The notes below the pieces were generated by a model, which was not told where the DNA came from, did not search any database, and was given only the letters and a program-made list of their open reading frames with translations. Position numbers and translations under genes: made by a program. From Phenylobacterium sp. J367 (lineage in GTDB: Bacteria; Pseudomonadota; Alphaproteobacteria; Caulobacterales; Caulobacteraceae): a stretch of DNA of 64,000 nucleotides. How positions within the stretch are numbered: the stretch's first letter is position 1; each line of letters opens with the position of its first letter. The stretch lies in NCBI RefSeq assembly GCF_024699985.1, contig NZ_JAJONA010000001.1, forward strand, positions 3,230,501 through 3,294,500, in the 5' to 3' direction. This document shows positions 50,294 to 59,824 of the stretch, one piece after another.

Positions 50294-52914
50294 TCAGCCG
50301 ATCAAGGTTTCCAGATCAATGAGCGCGGCCTTAGTGGTGAGCACGTTCGCGGCCTCGGCATAGAGGTCAACTTCGGAACCGTCGGCCGAAATCGACAGCA
50401 CTAGGCCATAGCGTCCGCTGTCGCCGAAGCGGCGTTTGCCGCCGTGGCTCTTCCACCAACCCGGTGCCGGATGAACCGCGATGGCATCGTGGTCGATGAG
50501 GTCCGAGGCCTTGCCACGCCAGATGTCACAGTGGAGCGAGCCGGCCGAGACCGCGCCGGGTCCGATGAGCCATTTTGACGTCTGGGTCTTCTTCTTGTCC
50601 TCGGCTTCGCCGTCGTCGGCGACGCCTTGGAAATCCTCGTCCTCGTCTTCGTCGAGCATTTCATCTTCCTGCTCGCCGTCGGCCTCAATTTGGCTCAAGC
50701 GACTGCGGAAATGCTCTTCGGTCTCGTCTCGCTTTTTCAGGGTAAAGCGCAGTCCAAACGAGCGGTAGGTCTCCGGACGTGTCGCGCCCTTGCCGGTCAG
50801 GTTCGGCTCGATAAAGTACGAGAGCGTCACCCGCAGGGTCACGGCCTTGTCGTTCAGGTCGGCCAAGACGGTCTTGGGCCAAGGCAGGTCGTAGAAGTGG
50901 ATGGCGTTGTAGACCGGCGAACCGCCGTTCGCACCAGCTGCATAGGGCTGGATCTCGGCCTGGGCTATCATCGTGAAGTCGTTTTTGGCCGACGCGATCG
51001 CGGCGTGGAGTTGCGGGACACCGAACCCCGCCTGGCGCAGGACGGCACGCCTATCGGCCAGGGCCTTTGATCCGGTCTTCCAGCTTTTGCCCCTGCCGAT
51101 CAGCCGACGGCGGATGGGTTCAGGCCAGCGGGCGGACTGGACGACTAAGGCTCGGTAGGTCTCGGGCCAGAGACCCGGAAGCGCAGCCTGTAGCTGGCCC
51201 ACGAAGTGGCCGGCGACCCCTACCGCCGCGCTCGTCGCCCAGAACGGGACCAGCGGTTCGGTGTCGACGGCGTTGCTGGCCGCCAGAAGTGAAAGCGCCG
51301 GGTGCCAGTCGCAGAAGCCAAGTGGGTCGACCGCCATATTGCCCGCTTCGAACATCACCTCGGGCTTGATGGGTAGGAGATCGGTGGGCAGGCCTCGGGT
51401 GCAGGTGCTGTAGGGACTGACCTCGTTGGCCCCACGAAGCGGAGCCAGGTCTTCGTCGGTGAGTTCGATCTTGGTCGTATATCCGCCGACTGTCAGGGCG
51501 TTCCAGGCCTGGGCCGGATCAGTAATCGGCCCGCCTTCGTCCACCACGTTGGCCAAGCCACCGACGACGTTGCCGGCGGCGACGAGCACCAGGCGCTTGG
51601 GCGTCTCGGTGGCATCCTTAGCGAACTCTCGCTCTCCGACCATGGAGCCGGCGGCGATCTGGTCGATTGCTCCGCTCAAGAACTGGGCCGACTGGAGTCG
51701 GCGTCGGGATGGCAGCTGGCCAAACAGAAAGCCCGATCAGGACTCGGCCGCTCGGTCTCGATGATCCCCACCGCGGACTGGGTAACGACGCCATAGCTGG
51801 GGGGTGGCGTCGGGGAAAAGCCCGGAGGCGGCAACAGTTTCACCGACTCGACAGTATGGGTGAGCTCGATCACCCGGCCATCGCTCATCGGATGTTCGAG
51901 GTCGCCCAGCAGCGCCAAGCTGGCCACGCTCGTGCCGTGGCCGCCGTGACGGTAGTGGTCTTCGACGCCCCAAGCGGCGTCCACCGCGGTTGCCGCGGCC
52001 AGACCATCGACCAGCAAGGGATGGGCGCTAGCGACGCCGGTGTCCATGACGCAGACTGTCGGCGCATCGGAGCGCGCTGGGATGATCCGTCCTGCCAGTT
52101 CATCGACGAAGTCGAACTGCGTGACCCGCTCCTCGCCCATTGTCAGGAAGGGCTCGATAGTGCCGAGGCCGGGGCGGACCTCCTCGATGGCGCCGGGGAC
52201 GCGCGAGGCGAAGGCCAGCACCTGGCGGGCCGCGGCGTAGATGAACACGACCGTCGTGTCGGGGAAGAACAGCTGCTGGGGATGGACTTCGATGCGGGCG
52301 TTCTGAGCCGCGCGGATCACCGCCCCAGGCACGCCGTCGAGCTTGCGAATCCACAGCTCCCACCAGCGCGGCGCTTGATCGTCGAAGTCCGTGCCCGCGC
52401 TGAACAGCTTTGAGGTCTCGGCCGCGGCGATGCGTTCGATCTTCTCAAATTCGGCAATGTACTTAGGCGGGGTGTTGCGCATGCCGCGCGCGCCGTATTC
52501 TTCGAGCCGTCGGGTCAGGCCTTGCCGCGCATCATCGGGCACGAAGACGATCGACTCCTCGGCGCGACCCTCGGTGCGTCGCGAGCTGAGGATGACCACG
52601 TCCTGGCCGGGCATTTCGAATGAGAGTGGGATCTTGCTGGGCCCCTTGCGATCGGTGTTAGGCGCCTCAGTCTCCAAGCTCACCAGCACGCCCGGTTTCA
52701 GTCCGCTGATGGGCAGCCGGGCGTCGGCGCCGGCAAGGGGCAGGTGTGGCAGCGCGGCGGCCAGTTGCTCGAGCAGCGCGGCACCGTGGGCAACGTTATC
52801 CTTGATCGGCTTGATATCCATCTTCCGCTTGGGAGCGGCGAATGCCGCCACGCGGCGCACGCCGTCCAACGTCAGATGTGGAGATTGGTAACCGTCGAAG
52901 TCTTGCCCAGCCAT
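50294..52914 (-). CDS. ietS: IetS-like subtilisin-family serine protease (frameshifted at the middle)
   Basis: S8-type protease of about 873 residues. The first 412 residues include an N-terminal domain of unknown fold, then the catalytic Asp (VCVMDTGVASAHPLL) and His (HYRHGGHGTSVASLALL). The frame then meets a TGA at about 51677. One missing base there (…RPSSW SGAIDQIAAG) joins it to the second half, which holds PFWATSAAVGVAGHFVGQLQ with the candidate catalytic Ser, and a long C-terminal domain with an acidic patch (EDEDEDF). It follows the AAA ATPase at 52969 by 54 bases, the ATPase-then-protease order of IetAS systems, reported as phage defence and earlier as a plasmid-incompatibility factor. 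Confidence 0.82.
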
Positions 52915-52968
52915 TGAGCGTTCCGCACGATTCGGGAGGAACGATCATTGACGGATGCGAAGCTTGGC

Positions 52969-53970
52969 TCAAGGCGCAGTATGGAAGCGCTCTCGGAACG
53001 CTTTGCGGTCACGCAGCATGGCGGCCAGATGGTTGGCCGAAATCTCAGTGTGGCCGTCCGTCAAGATCGCCTCGCGCACGGCCGAGTCCGCGGCGCGCAC
53101 GATCTCGCCCTGGCTAAGGCCGCCCAGATCCTCACGCAGGCCCCTCAGGGCCTTGGCCGCCAGCTTGAACTTGCTCAGGCGGGTCTTGAGGATCGCGACG
53201 CCCTCGTCGGCCGTAGGCAGGCTGTACTCTATGACCTCGTCGAAGCGGCGCGCCAGGGCGTGGTCGAGGACTTCGACGTGATTGGTGGCAGCCACGACAA
53301 CGCTGTCGGTGCTGTTGGGCTCTTCCATGAAGGAGAGCACGGAATTGAGGATCCGGCGCATCTCGCCCACGTCGTTCGGGTCGCCGCGGCGCGCGCCGAC
53401 GGCGTCGAACTCGTCGAGCAGATAGACGCCGCGCACGCTTGCGACCTGATCGAACACAAGGCGCAGCTTGCCAGCCGTTTCGCCCATATAGCGGCTAAAC
53501 ACGCTCTCCATTTTAATGGTGAAGAGCGGCAGGCGCAGTTCCGCGGCCAGGGCCGCCGAAGTCATGGTCTTACCGGTGCCGGGAGGGCCGATCAGCAGCA
53601 GATGGCTCGCTGGGGTCTGGCCGTGCTCGCGCAGGGTGGCGCGGGCCTCCTGCTGGCGCACGACGCGCGACAGCTTGTCAGCCGTCGCCGGCCCCAGGAC
53701 CATGGCCGACAGGCGCGTCTTGGGGTAGCTGCTCTCGACGATGGTCTGCAGTTCCCCGCGGGGGCGCGCCATCGGTATCGGAGCAGCCGCCATCGGGGTC
53801 GAACGGCGAGCGTCGCGCAGGCGCTGCACGGCCTTCTTCAAGGCGTCGGCGTCCTCAGCGTGGCCCGCCCGCGCTTCGGTGGCAGCGATCGACAGGGCGA
53901 TCGACATCAGGCGCTCTTCGTCGCCTTCGGCATGGGAGTCCAGAAGCGCGAGAATATGCCGGATCGTCAT
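52969..53970 (-). CDS. ietA: IetA-like AAA ATPase
   Basis: AAA-family ATPase of 333 residues. It has Walker A LLLIGPPGTGKTMTSAALAA, Walker B VYLLDEFDAVG, sensor 1 VVAATNHVEVLD, arginine-finger region HALARRFDEVIEYSLP, and a C-terminal lid (GLSQGEIVRAADSAVREAIL). The ATG at 53970 (MTIRHILALLDSHAEGD) is preferred to a longer frame. It is the first gene of a two-gene operon with the subtilase at 50294. In IetAS systems the ATPase is thought to regulate or present targets to the protease; the trigger is unknown. Confidence 0.88.
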   Translation of the reverse strand: MTIRHILALLDSHAEGDEERLMSIALSIAATEARAGHAEDADALKKAVQRLRDARRSTPMAAAPIPMARPRGELQTIVESSYPKTRLSAMVLGPATADKLSRVVRQQEARATLREHGQTPASHLLLIGPPGTGKTMTSAALAAELRLPLFTIKMESVFSRYMGETAGKLRLVFDQVASVRGVYLLDEFDAVGARRGDPNDVGEMRRILNSVLSFMEEPNSTDSVVVAATNHVEVLDHALARRFDEVIEYSLPTADEGVAILKTRLSKFKLAAKALRGLREDLGGLSQGEIVRAADSAVREAILTDGHTEISANHLAAMLRDRKAFRERFHTAP

Positions 53971-54279
53971 CGGAGCGCTCCCTTTCTCTGATGCCCGCGC
54001 AACGATAGCGCGAGTCCTGGTTAATGCCCGGTGTGGAAATTCCGGCTCGCCTTTAGCCGGAAACATGACCATGAACACAGGAGTAATCCAGTCCTGCGTC
54101 AAAAGCGGTCAGCAGGACTTTGCGCTCCCAACGTCTGCTGTTCGCCCACGGGCTATAGCGCTCTGAATGTCCGCTCGTCGGCCGAGTCCCAACTTCGGCT
54201 CGTGGCGCTGCCGAGCCAATCAGGCAGGCGCTACCGGCAGTCTCTCGCCGGGGCGCACAAGCGGCAAGCACCCTTGCAA

Positions 54280-55224
54280 TCATGGGGCTGGGTCCGGCAC
54301 TTCAGGCAACGCCTCGCCGCCGGTCTCTGGCAGGTTCTCGAGTTCCTCTTCCCAGAACACGTCCTTAAACATCAGCCAGCCCGGCTCGCTTATCGCAGTC
54401 GCGTTGATCTCCGCGATGTCTTCGGCGCCCAGCCGCGATCGCCGGAGCTTGAACGTCTCTTCCTTGGGGCGAATGGTGTAGAGCTTGATCTGAGACTGGT
54501 CGTTCAGCAGCCGCACCATGCTGCTGATCACCGCGTGGTCGCAGCGCAGTCCGAAGTGAATCGCGGTGATCCGAAACGGCAGCTCCTTGACGCCATTGTC
54601 GTCACGAACGTCGCGCCACTCCTTCTCGTATTTCCACTCCGAGGACTTCGCGTAGAAATAAGTCTGGAGAACACGATCCCTGGCCGCAGCGTCGTCGGAG
54701 CCTTTCCACCGCGCAAGATCGCTCGCTTTAACGGCCCGCGGCGCGCGATAGCTGACGGGCCCGAGGTTCGGATGCTCCTGGTCAGTCGTGTCGTACTCGA
54801 CGCAGATCCCGCGATGCTCGTCGGCGTAGTGGCTCCACATCAACGCCGAGGACCAGGTGGCGGACAACGATAGGACGCCGCGCTGCGAGAATTCGTCGTC
54901 GAGCTCGTCCTTGATGTCACGCGCGAGCATCCGAACGAGGTAGGCCTCGACATCCTTGTCTGTTTCGAAGTCCCCGTACTCGGTCGACATATAGCGAAGG
55001 TAGCCCACTCGGTCGGCAGCCTGCTTCTTCTCCAGCCGGCGCAGAAGCATCCGGTACAGGAGCTTCTCCAGGGTCGCTCGACCGACGTCCACGGCAAAAG
55101 TCGGGTCGCAGTCCAGCGGGTCGTTGAACGTCTTCGGCCGAGAATAGTGGACCTCGGCCTCGGTCAAGCTACGCAGCGCTCGAACGCCGAAAGCGCGATA
55201 TTTGTAGAGCTTATTTGGCATCAT
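54280..55224 (-). CDS. DUF2971 domain protein
   Basis: About 314 residues from ATG 55224. The N-terminal motif NKLYKYRAFG and SRPKTFNDPLDCDP (Y-x-[RF]-x...FNDP.D) is the DUF2971 signature. It is followed by LSATWSSALMWSHYADEHRG with the conserved W-Y/H block, GICVEYDT, and YFYAKSSEWKYEKEWRDVR. Such proteins are frequent on phages, islands and next to abortive-infection genes; their activity is not established to my knowledge. It is the outermost gene at the right end of the island, upstream of the IetAS pair with a 309-base gap. Confidence 0.82.
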   Translation of the reverse strand: MMPNKLYKYRAFGVRALRSLTEAEVHYSRPKTFNDPLDCDPTFAVDVGRATLEKLLYRMLLRRLEKKQAADRVGYLRYMSTEYGDFETDKDVEAYLVRMLARDIKDELDDEFSQRGVLSLSATWSSALMWSHYADEHRGICVEYDTTDQEHPNLGPVSYRAPRAVKASDLARWKGSDDAAARDRVLQTYFYAKSSEWKYEKEWRDVRDDNGVKELPFRITAIHFGLRCDHAVISSMVRLLNDQSQIKLYTIRPKEETFKLRRSRLGAEDIAEINATAISEPGWLMFKDVFWEEELENLPETGGEALPEVPDPAP

Positions 55225-55382
55225 GCTCCCCCGCGCCAGCCTGCCAACTTCAATCTGAGGGGACAATGCCGAGGACGTAGGGGGCGCGCTCAAGGGCAGC
55301 GAACGCACCGCGCGCACCTCTTGCGAGTGACTTTACTGGAAGGGAGCCGACGGCAGCCGATGGCGCATCGCTGCCAGGTTAT

Positions 55383-55402
55383 TGGGGCGGAAACTGGGGC
55401 GG
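55383..55402. promoter_or_regulatory. Candidate right arm-type sites for the integrase
   Basis: TGGGGCGG occurs at 55383-55390 (as TTGGGGCGG-type context) and 55395-55402, 12 bp apart, 34-53 bases inside the right att core. The same TGGGGC core is paired at 11-bp spacing inside the left end, consistent with arm binding at both ends. Confidence 0.5.
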
Positions 55403-55435
55403 CTCCGCTGGCTGAAATTCTAAGTGCCTGAAAGA

Positions 55436-55485
55436 AATGGTGGATGCGACAGGGATTGAACCTGTGACCCCCTCGGTGTGAACGA
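55436..55485 (-). repeat. attR: 50-bp att core within the intact tRNA-Val
   Basis: Perfect copy of 10761-10810. It covers the tRNA from the 5' anticodon-stem side through the anticodon loop and T arm to the CCA and two bases beyond. Because the core restores the complete gene, insertion did not inactivate the tRNA. Confidence 0.93.
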
Positions 55486-55512
55486 GGTGCTCTCCCGCTG
55501 AGCTACGCATCC
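55438..55512 (-). tRNA. tRNA-Val (anticodon CAC)
   Basis: On the minus strand the acceptor stem is GGATGCG (5', from 55512) with CGCATCC (3'), followed by discriminator A and an encoded CCA (55440-55438). The D arm has AGCTCAGCGGGAGAGC, the anticodon arm CCTCG-TTCACAC-CGAGG with anticodon CAC, and the T arm CAGGTTCAATCCCTG. It is 75 bases with CCA. Intact, and target of the island. Confidence 0.96.
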
Positions 55513-55569
55513 GCCGAAGCGGCCGCCGGGTAGGCGAACCGGGAAGGAGCGGGCGTATAGCCCGAGGCC

Positions 55570-56272
55570 TTACGCGCCGCAAGGGCCGAGAAGCCGCAAA
55601 CAGGCGGCCGGCAGCTCATCGAAGTGATCGATAAGGATGTCGGGGGAAAGCTCCGCGGCAGGGATTTCGGTGTAGCCGAAGGAGACGAGGATCAGGCCCG
55701 CGCCGGCGGCGCGCCGCGCCGGCGTCGGTCGCGGCGTCGCCCACCAGGATGGTGCGGCCGATGTCGCCGCCGACGGCGTCCACGGCGGCGGTCAGGTGGC
55801 GCGGATCGGGCTTGGCGGCGGGGGCCGCGTCGGCGCCCACCACGGCGGCGAAATGCTTCGAGAGGTCGAGCGCGTCCAGTAGCGACATGGACAGGCCGGT
55901 GAGCTTGTTCGTGCAGACCGCGAGGCGTGCCCCCGGTCCTGAAGGGCCTCCAGGGCCGGGACCAGGCCGGGGTAGGGCAGGCTCTCGTCGGCGATGTGGG
56001 CGTTGTAGCGGTCGATGAAGCGGTCGAAGAGGACGGGCAGCCGGTCGGCCGAGAGGTCCGCCTCGGCGGCCTGGAAACCACGCTGGATCAGCCAGCGCGC
56101 GCCCTTGCCGATGAATGGCCGCGCCTCGTCGAGGGGCAGGGGGCGCAAGCCCTCCTCGGCCAACAGCCAGTTGAGCGTGCCAATCAGGTCGGGAGCGGTG
56201 TCAACGAGGGTGCCGTCGAGGTCGAAGGCGATGGTCGCGCCGTCGAGCCGGGAACGATCCGGACGTGTTCAC
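55570..56272 (-). CDS. gph: Phosphoglycolate phosphatase-like HAD hydrolase (several frameshifts)
   Basis: HAD-superfamily phosphatase of about 230 residues broken into three frames. The nucleophile motif IAFDLDGTLVDTAPDLIGTL lies at the N-terminus. The cap has RPFIGKGARWLIQRGFQAAE and NAHIADESLPYPGLVPALEA. Then follow CTNKLTGLSMSLLDALDLSK, KPDPRHLTAAVDAVGGD and TILVGDAATDAGAARRAG, the last holding the metal-binding aspartates. One base seems missing near 55935 (G5 expected G6) and one near 55710. No start codon is in frame with FDLDGT, so GTG 56272 plus a third indel is the best guess. Gph removes 2-phosphoglycolate. Convergent-free position next to tRNA-Val. Confidence 0.78.
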
Positions 56273-56388
56273 GCTTGAGACTCTCCGCTGGCGCCGGCCC
56301 GGCATAGCCGCTTCTCGCGCCTCGCGCCAAGGCTTGCTAAGGCTCGCCGGCAAGCCCCGTTTGAGTCCGGTCTGGGAGACGCCCGAAG

Positions 56389-57744
56389 ATGACTGCCCGC
56401 GCTGCTGTGATCCTGGCCGCCGGCCAGGGCACGCGCATGAAGTCCCCGATCCCCAAGGTGCTGCACAAGGTGGGCGGGAGAAGCCATCTCGACCGGATGA
56501 TCGACACCGTGCAGGCCGCCGGCTGCGAGCGGGTGGTGGTTGTGGTCGGGACCCACAGCCCGCCCGTGCGCGAGCTTGTCGAGAAGCGGCTGGGCGCGGC
56601 GGCCGTGGCCGTGCAGACCGAGCCGCTGGGGACCGCGCATGCGGTGCTGGCGGCGAAGGACGCGCTGGCGGACTTCGACGGCGACGTGCTGATCACCTAC
56701 GCCGACGCGCCGCTGCTCTCGGCTGGCGACCTGGAGCCGCTGTTCGCGCTGCGGGAACAGGGCGTCGACCTCGCCATGCTGGCCTTCGAGCCGGTGGACC
56801 CGCTCCTCTACGGCCGGGTGATCAAGGGCGCCGACGGCCATGTAATCCGCATCGTCGAGGCGCGCGACGCGACGCCCGAGGAGAAGGCGGTGAAGAGCTG
56901 CAACGCCGGCATGATGTGCGCCGACCGGGCGCGGCTGTTCGGCTGGCTGGAGAAGGTCGGCAACCAGAACGTCAAGGGCGAGTACTACCTGACCGACATC
57001 GTCGGCATCGCCGTGCACGAGCAGGCGCTCGTCCGGGCGCACACAGCGCCGGAGGCCGCGGTGATGGGCTGTGACACGCCCGCCCAGCTCGCCCAGGCCG
57101 AGGGCATCTTCCAGCAGCGCCAGCGACAGCGGTTCCTGGACGAGGGCGTGACCCTGCTGGCGCCCGAGACGGTGCACTTCTCCTGGGACACCGAGATCGC
57201 GCCCGGCGCCGTCATCGAGCAGTTCGTGGTGTTCGGGGTGGGCGTGAAGGTCGCCGAGGGCGCGGTCATCCGGGCGTTCAGCCATCTGGAGGGCGCGGTG
57301 GTGGGCGAAGGCGCGCTGATCGGTCCCTATGCCCGCCTGAGGCCCGGCGCCGACATCGGCCGGAACGCCCACATCGGCAACTTCGTCGAGGTGAAGAAGG
57401 TGAAGGTGGGCGAGGGCGCCAAGGCCAACCACCTGAGCTATCTCGGCGACGGCTCGGTGGGCGCGGGCGCGAACATCGGGGCGGGCACGATTTTCTGCAA
57501 CTACGACGGTTTCTTCAAATACGAGACGCACGTGGGCGAGGGCGCCTTCATCGGCTCGAACACTGCCCTGGTGGCGCCCGTGACCGTGGGCGCGGGCGGC
57601 ATGACCGGCTCGGGCTCGGTGATCACCCAGGACGTGCCGCCGGACGCGCTGGCCCTGGAACGCGGCGGCCAGACCAACCGGCCGGGCTGGGCGGCGGAGT
57701 TCCGCGCCCGCAAGTCCGCCGAGAAGGCGAAGGCGAAGACGTGA
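56389..57744 (+). CDS. glmU: Bifunctional UDP-GlcNAc pyrophosphorylase / glucosamine-1-P acetyltransferase GlmU
   Basis: Enzyme of 451 residues making UDP-N-acetylglucosamine for peptidoglycan and LPS. The N-terminal uridyltransferase half has [33 protein letters not shown] and [10 protein letters not shown]. The C-terminal left-handed beta-helix carries hexapeptide repeats ([20 protein letters not shown]), [20 protein letters not shown], and [20 protein letters not shown] with acetyltransferase residues. Full length and intact. The stop overlaps the rpiA start (GTGA). Confidence 0.97.
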   Translation: MTARAAVILAAGQGTRMKSPIPKVLHKVGGRSHLDRMIDTVQAAGCERVVVVVGTHSPPVRELVEKRLGAAAVAVQTEPLGTAHAVLAAKDALADFDGDVLITYADAPLLSAGDLEPLFALREQGVDLAMLAFEPVDPLLYGRVIKGADGHVIRIVEARDATPEEKAVKSCNAGMMCADRARLFGWLEKVGNQNVKGEYYLTDIVGIAVHEQALVRAHTAPEAAVMGCDTPAQLAQAEGIFQQRQRQRFLDEGVTLLAPETVHFSWDTEIAPGAVIEQFVVFGVGVKVAEGAVIRAFSHLEGAVVGEGALIGPYARLRPGADIGRNAHIGNFVEVKKVKVGEGAKANHLSYLGDGSVGAGANIGAGTIFCNYDGFFKYETHVGEGAFIGSNTALVAPVTVGAGGMTGSGSVITQDVPPDALALERGGQTNRPGWAAEFRARKSAEKAKAKT

Positions 57745-58427
57745 GCGACGCCGACGCCCAGAAGCGGGCCGCAGGCGAGGCGGCCGCGAAGCTCGTCGAT
57801 AGCGGCATGGTGGTGGGGCTGGGCACCGGCTCCACGGCCGCCTGGTTCGTCCGCGCGCTCGCCGAGCGCAAGCTGGACGTCACCTGCGTGGCGACCTCCG
57901 TGCAGACGGAACAACTCGCGGCCGAGCTCGGCCTGAGGCTCGCCCAGCTCGGCGAGACCCGCGAGATCGACCTGACCGTCGACGGCGCGGATGAGATCGG
58001 GCCCGGCCTGTCGCTGATCAAAGGCGGCGGCGCGGCCCTGCTGCGCGAGAAGCTGGTCTGGGAAGCCTCCCGGCGCTGCGTGGTGATCGCCGACGCGGCC
58101 AAGGTCGTGCCGACGCTCGGCAGGTTCCCGCTGCCGATCGAGGTGGTGGCCTTCGGCCACAAGACGACGGCGGCCCGTATCTGCGATGTGCTCTCGGAGT
58201 TCGAGATCGGCATGGCGCCCCGGCTGCGGGCCAAGGACGGCGCCCCTGTGAGAACCGACGGCGGCAACCTTATCTATGACGCAGCCTGTGGGCGGATCGA
58301 GGAGCCGGCGGCGCTGGCCGCGGCGCTGAAGAGCATCACCGGGGTCGTCGAGCACGGCCTCTTCCTCGACCTCGCCGAACAGGCCCTGATCGGCGCGCCG
58401 GACGGCGTGGCGACGCTCGAGCCGTAA
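57741..58427 (+). CDS. rpiA: Ribose-5-phosphate isomerase A
   Basis: 228 residues that interconvert ribose 5-phosphate and ribulose 5-phosphate in the pentose phosphate pathway. It has [18 protein letters not shown] at the phosphate site, [20 protein letters not shown] with the catalytic acid, [20 protein letters not shown] and a terminal [18 protein letters not shown]. The GTG start lies inside the glmU stop, and the gor gene follows after 13 bases, so this is an operon. Confidence 0.96.
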   Translation: MSDADAQKRAAGEAAAKLVDSGMVVGLGTGSTAAWFVRALAERKLDVTCVATSVQTEQLAAELGLRLAQLGETREIDLTVDGADEIGPGLSLIKGGGAALLREKLVWEASRRCVVIADAAKVVPTLGRFPLPIEVVAFGHKTTAARICDVLSEFEIGMAPRLRAKDGAPVRTDGGNLIYDAACGRIEEPAALAAALKSITGVVEHGLFLDLAEQALIGAPDGVATLEP

Positions 58428-58440
58428 GAAGGAGCGCCTC

Positions 58441-59824
58441 TTGGCCAAGTACGACTACGACCTCTTTGTCATCGGGGCGGGTTCCGGCGGGGTCCGCGCC
58501 GCGCGGCTCGCGTCCATGTCGGGCGCCAAGGTGGCGGTGGCCGAGGAGCACCGTGTCGGCGGCACCTGCGTGATCCGCGGCTGCGTGCCGAAGAAGTTCA
58601 TGGTCTACGCCTCGGAGTTCTCGCACCAGGTGAAGACCGCCGAAGGCTACGGCTGGAGCGTGGAGAACGCGTCCTTCGACTGGTCGAAGTTCCTGGCCGA
58701 GAAGGACAAGGAGATCGCCAGGCTGTCGGGCATCTACGTCCGCAACCTGCAGAACGCCGGCGCGGAGCTGGTCCACACTCGCTGCACCGTGGTCGACGCC
58801 CACACGGTCGAGAGCCCGGAGAAGGGCCGCGCCACGGCCGAGGAGGATTCTGATCGCCACGGGCGGCCGGCCCTGGATGCCCAAGGACTTGCCGGGCGTC
58901 GAGCACGCCATCACCTCCAACGAGGCCTTCCACCTGAAGAAGCTGCCGAAGCGGATCGTCGTCGCTGGCGGCGGCTATATCGCCATCGAGTTCGCCGGCA
59001 TCTTCAACGGCTTGGGCGTGGAGACCACCATCGTCCATCGCGGGCCGAACCTGCTGCGCGGCTTCGACGACGACGTGCGCGCCCATATCGCCGAGGAGCT
59101 GGAGAAGCGCGGCATCAAGGTGATCCTGGGCGCCCAGCACAAGTCGATCGAGAAGACCGGCTCCGGCTATGTCAGCCACTTCACCAACGGCCACCACTGC
59201 GAGAGCGACGAGGTGCTGTTCGCGCTGGGCCGCGAGCCCTACACCGAAGGCCTGGGCCTCGAGAACGCCGGCGTGAAGCTCGCCGAGAACGGCGCGGTGA
59301 TCGTCGACGAATACTCCAAGACCAATGTCGACTCGATCTGGGCGGTGGGCGACGTCACCGACCGGATCAACCTGACGCCGGTGGCGATCCGCGAGGGCCA
59401 CGCCTTCGCCGACACCGAGTTCTACGGCCGGCCGACGAAGTTCGACCACGAGATGGTGGCCTCGGCCGTCTTCTCGCAGCCGCCGATCGGCTCCGTTGGG
59501 CTCTCCGAGGCCGACGCCCGGCACACCTACGGCAAGGTGGACATCTACCTGGCCCGCCTCCGGCCCATGAAATACGCCTTCACCGGCGCCGATGAGCGCT
59601 CGCTGTTGAAGCTCGTGGTGGACCAGGCGACCGATCGGGTCGTGGGCTGCCACGTGGTCGGCCCCGATGCGCCGGAGATGATCCAGATGGCGGCCATCGC
59701 CATGAAGATGGGCTCCACCAAGGCCCAGTGGGACCAGACCTGCGCGGTCCATCCGACGCTGGCCGAGGAACTGGTGACGCTGCGCGAGAAGTACATGCCG
59801 CCGGGCCTGGGCCAGGCTGCATGA
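58441..59824 (+). CDS. gor: Glutathione-disulfide reductase (frameshifted)
   Basis: FAD/NADPH disulfide reductase of about 460 residues. The FAD fold is [20 protein letters not shown], and the redox-active disulfide is [20 protein letters not shown]. The frame breaks at about 58843-58848, where one extra G turns [19 protein letters not shown] into nonsense. The next frame continues [40 protein letters not shown] and the dimer interface [16 protein letters not shown] with the catalytic His-Glu. It reduces oxidised glutathione with NADPH. TTG start with GAAGGAGCG upstream; the stop overlaps the next ATG. Confidence 0.9.

Larger units (their letters stand above)
10761..55485. mobile_element. 44.7-kb integrative genomic island in tRNA-Val(CAC) carrying catabolic and defence genes
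   Basis: Bounded by a perfect 50-bp direct repeat, 10761-10810 and 55436-55485; the right copy is the 3' part of an intact tRNA-Val gene. A tyrosine integrase lies directly inside the left end and TGGGGC arm-like repeats occur inside both ends. Distance between equivalent repeat positions is 44,675 bp. No relaxase, type IV secretion, replication or phage structural genes are seen, so it looks like a non-self-transmissible island. Cargo: catabolic cluster at about 14-43.7 kb, accessory and defence genes at about 44-55 kb. Confidence 0.9.
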
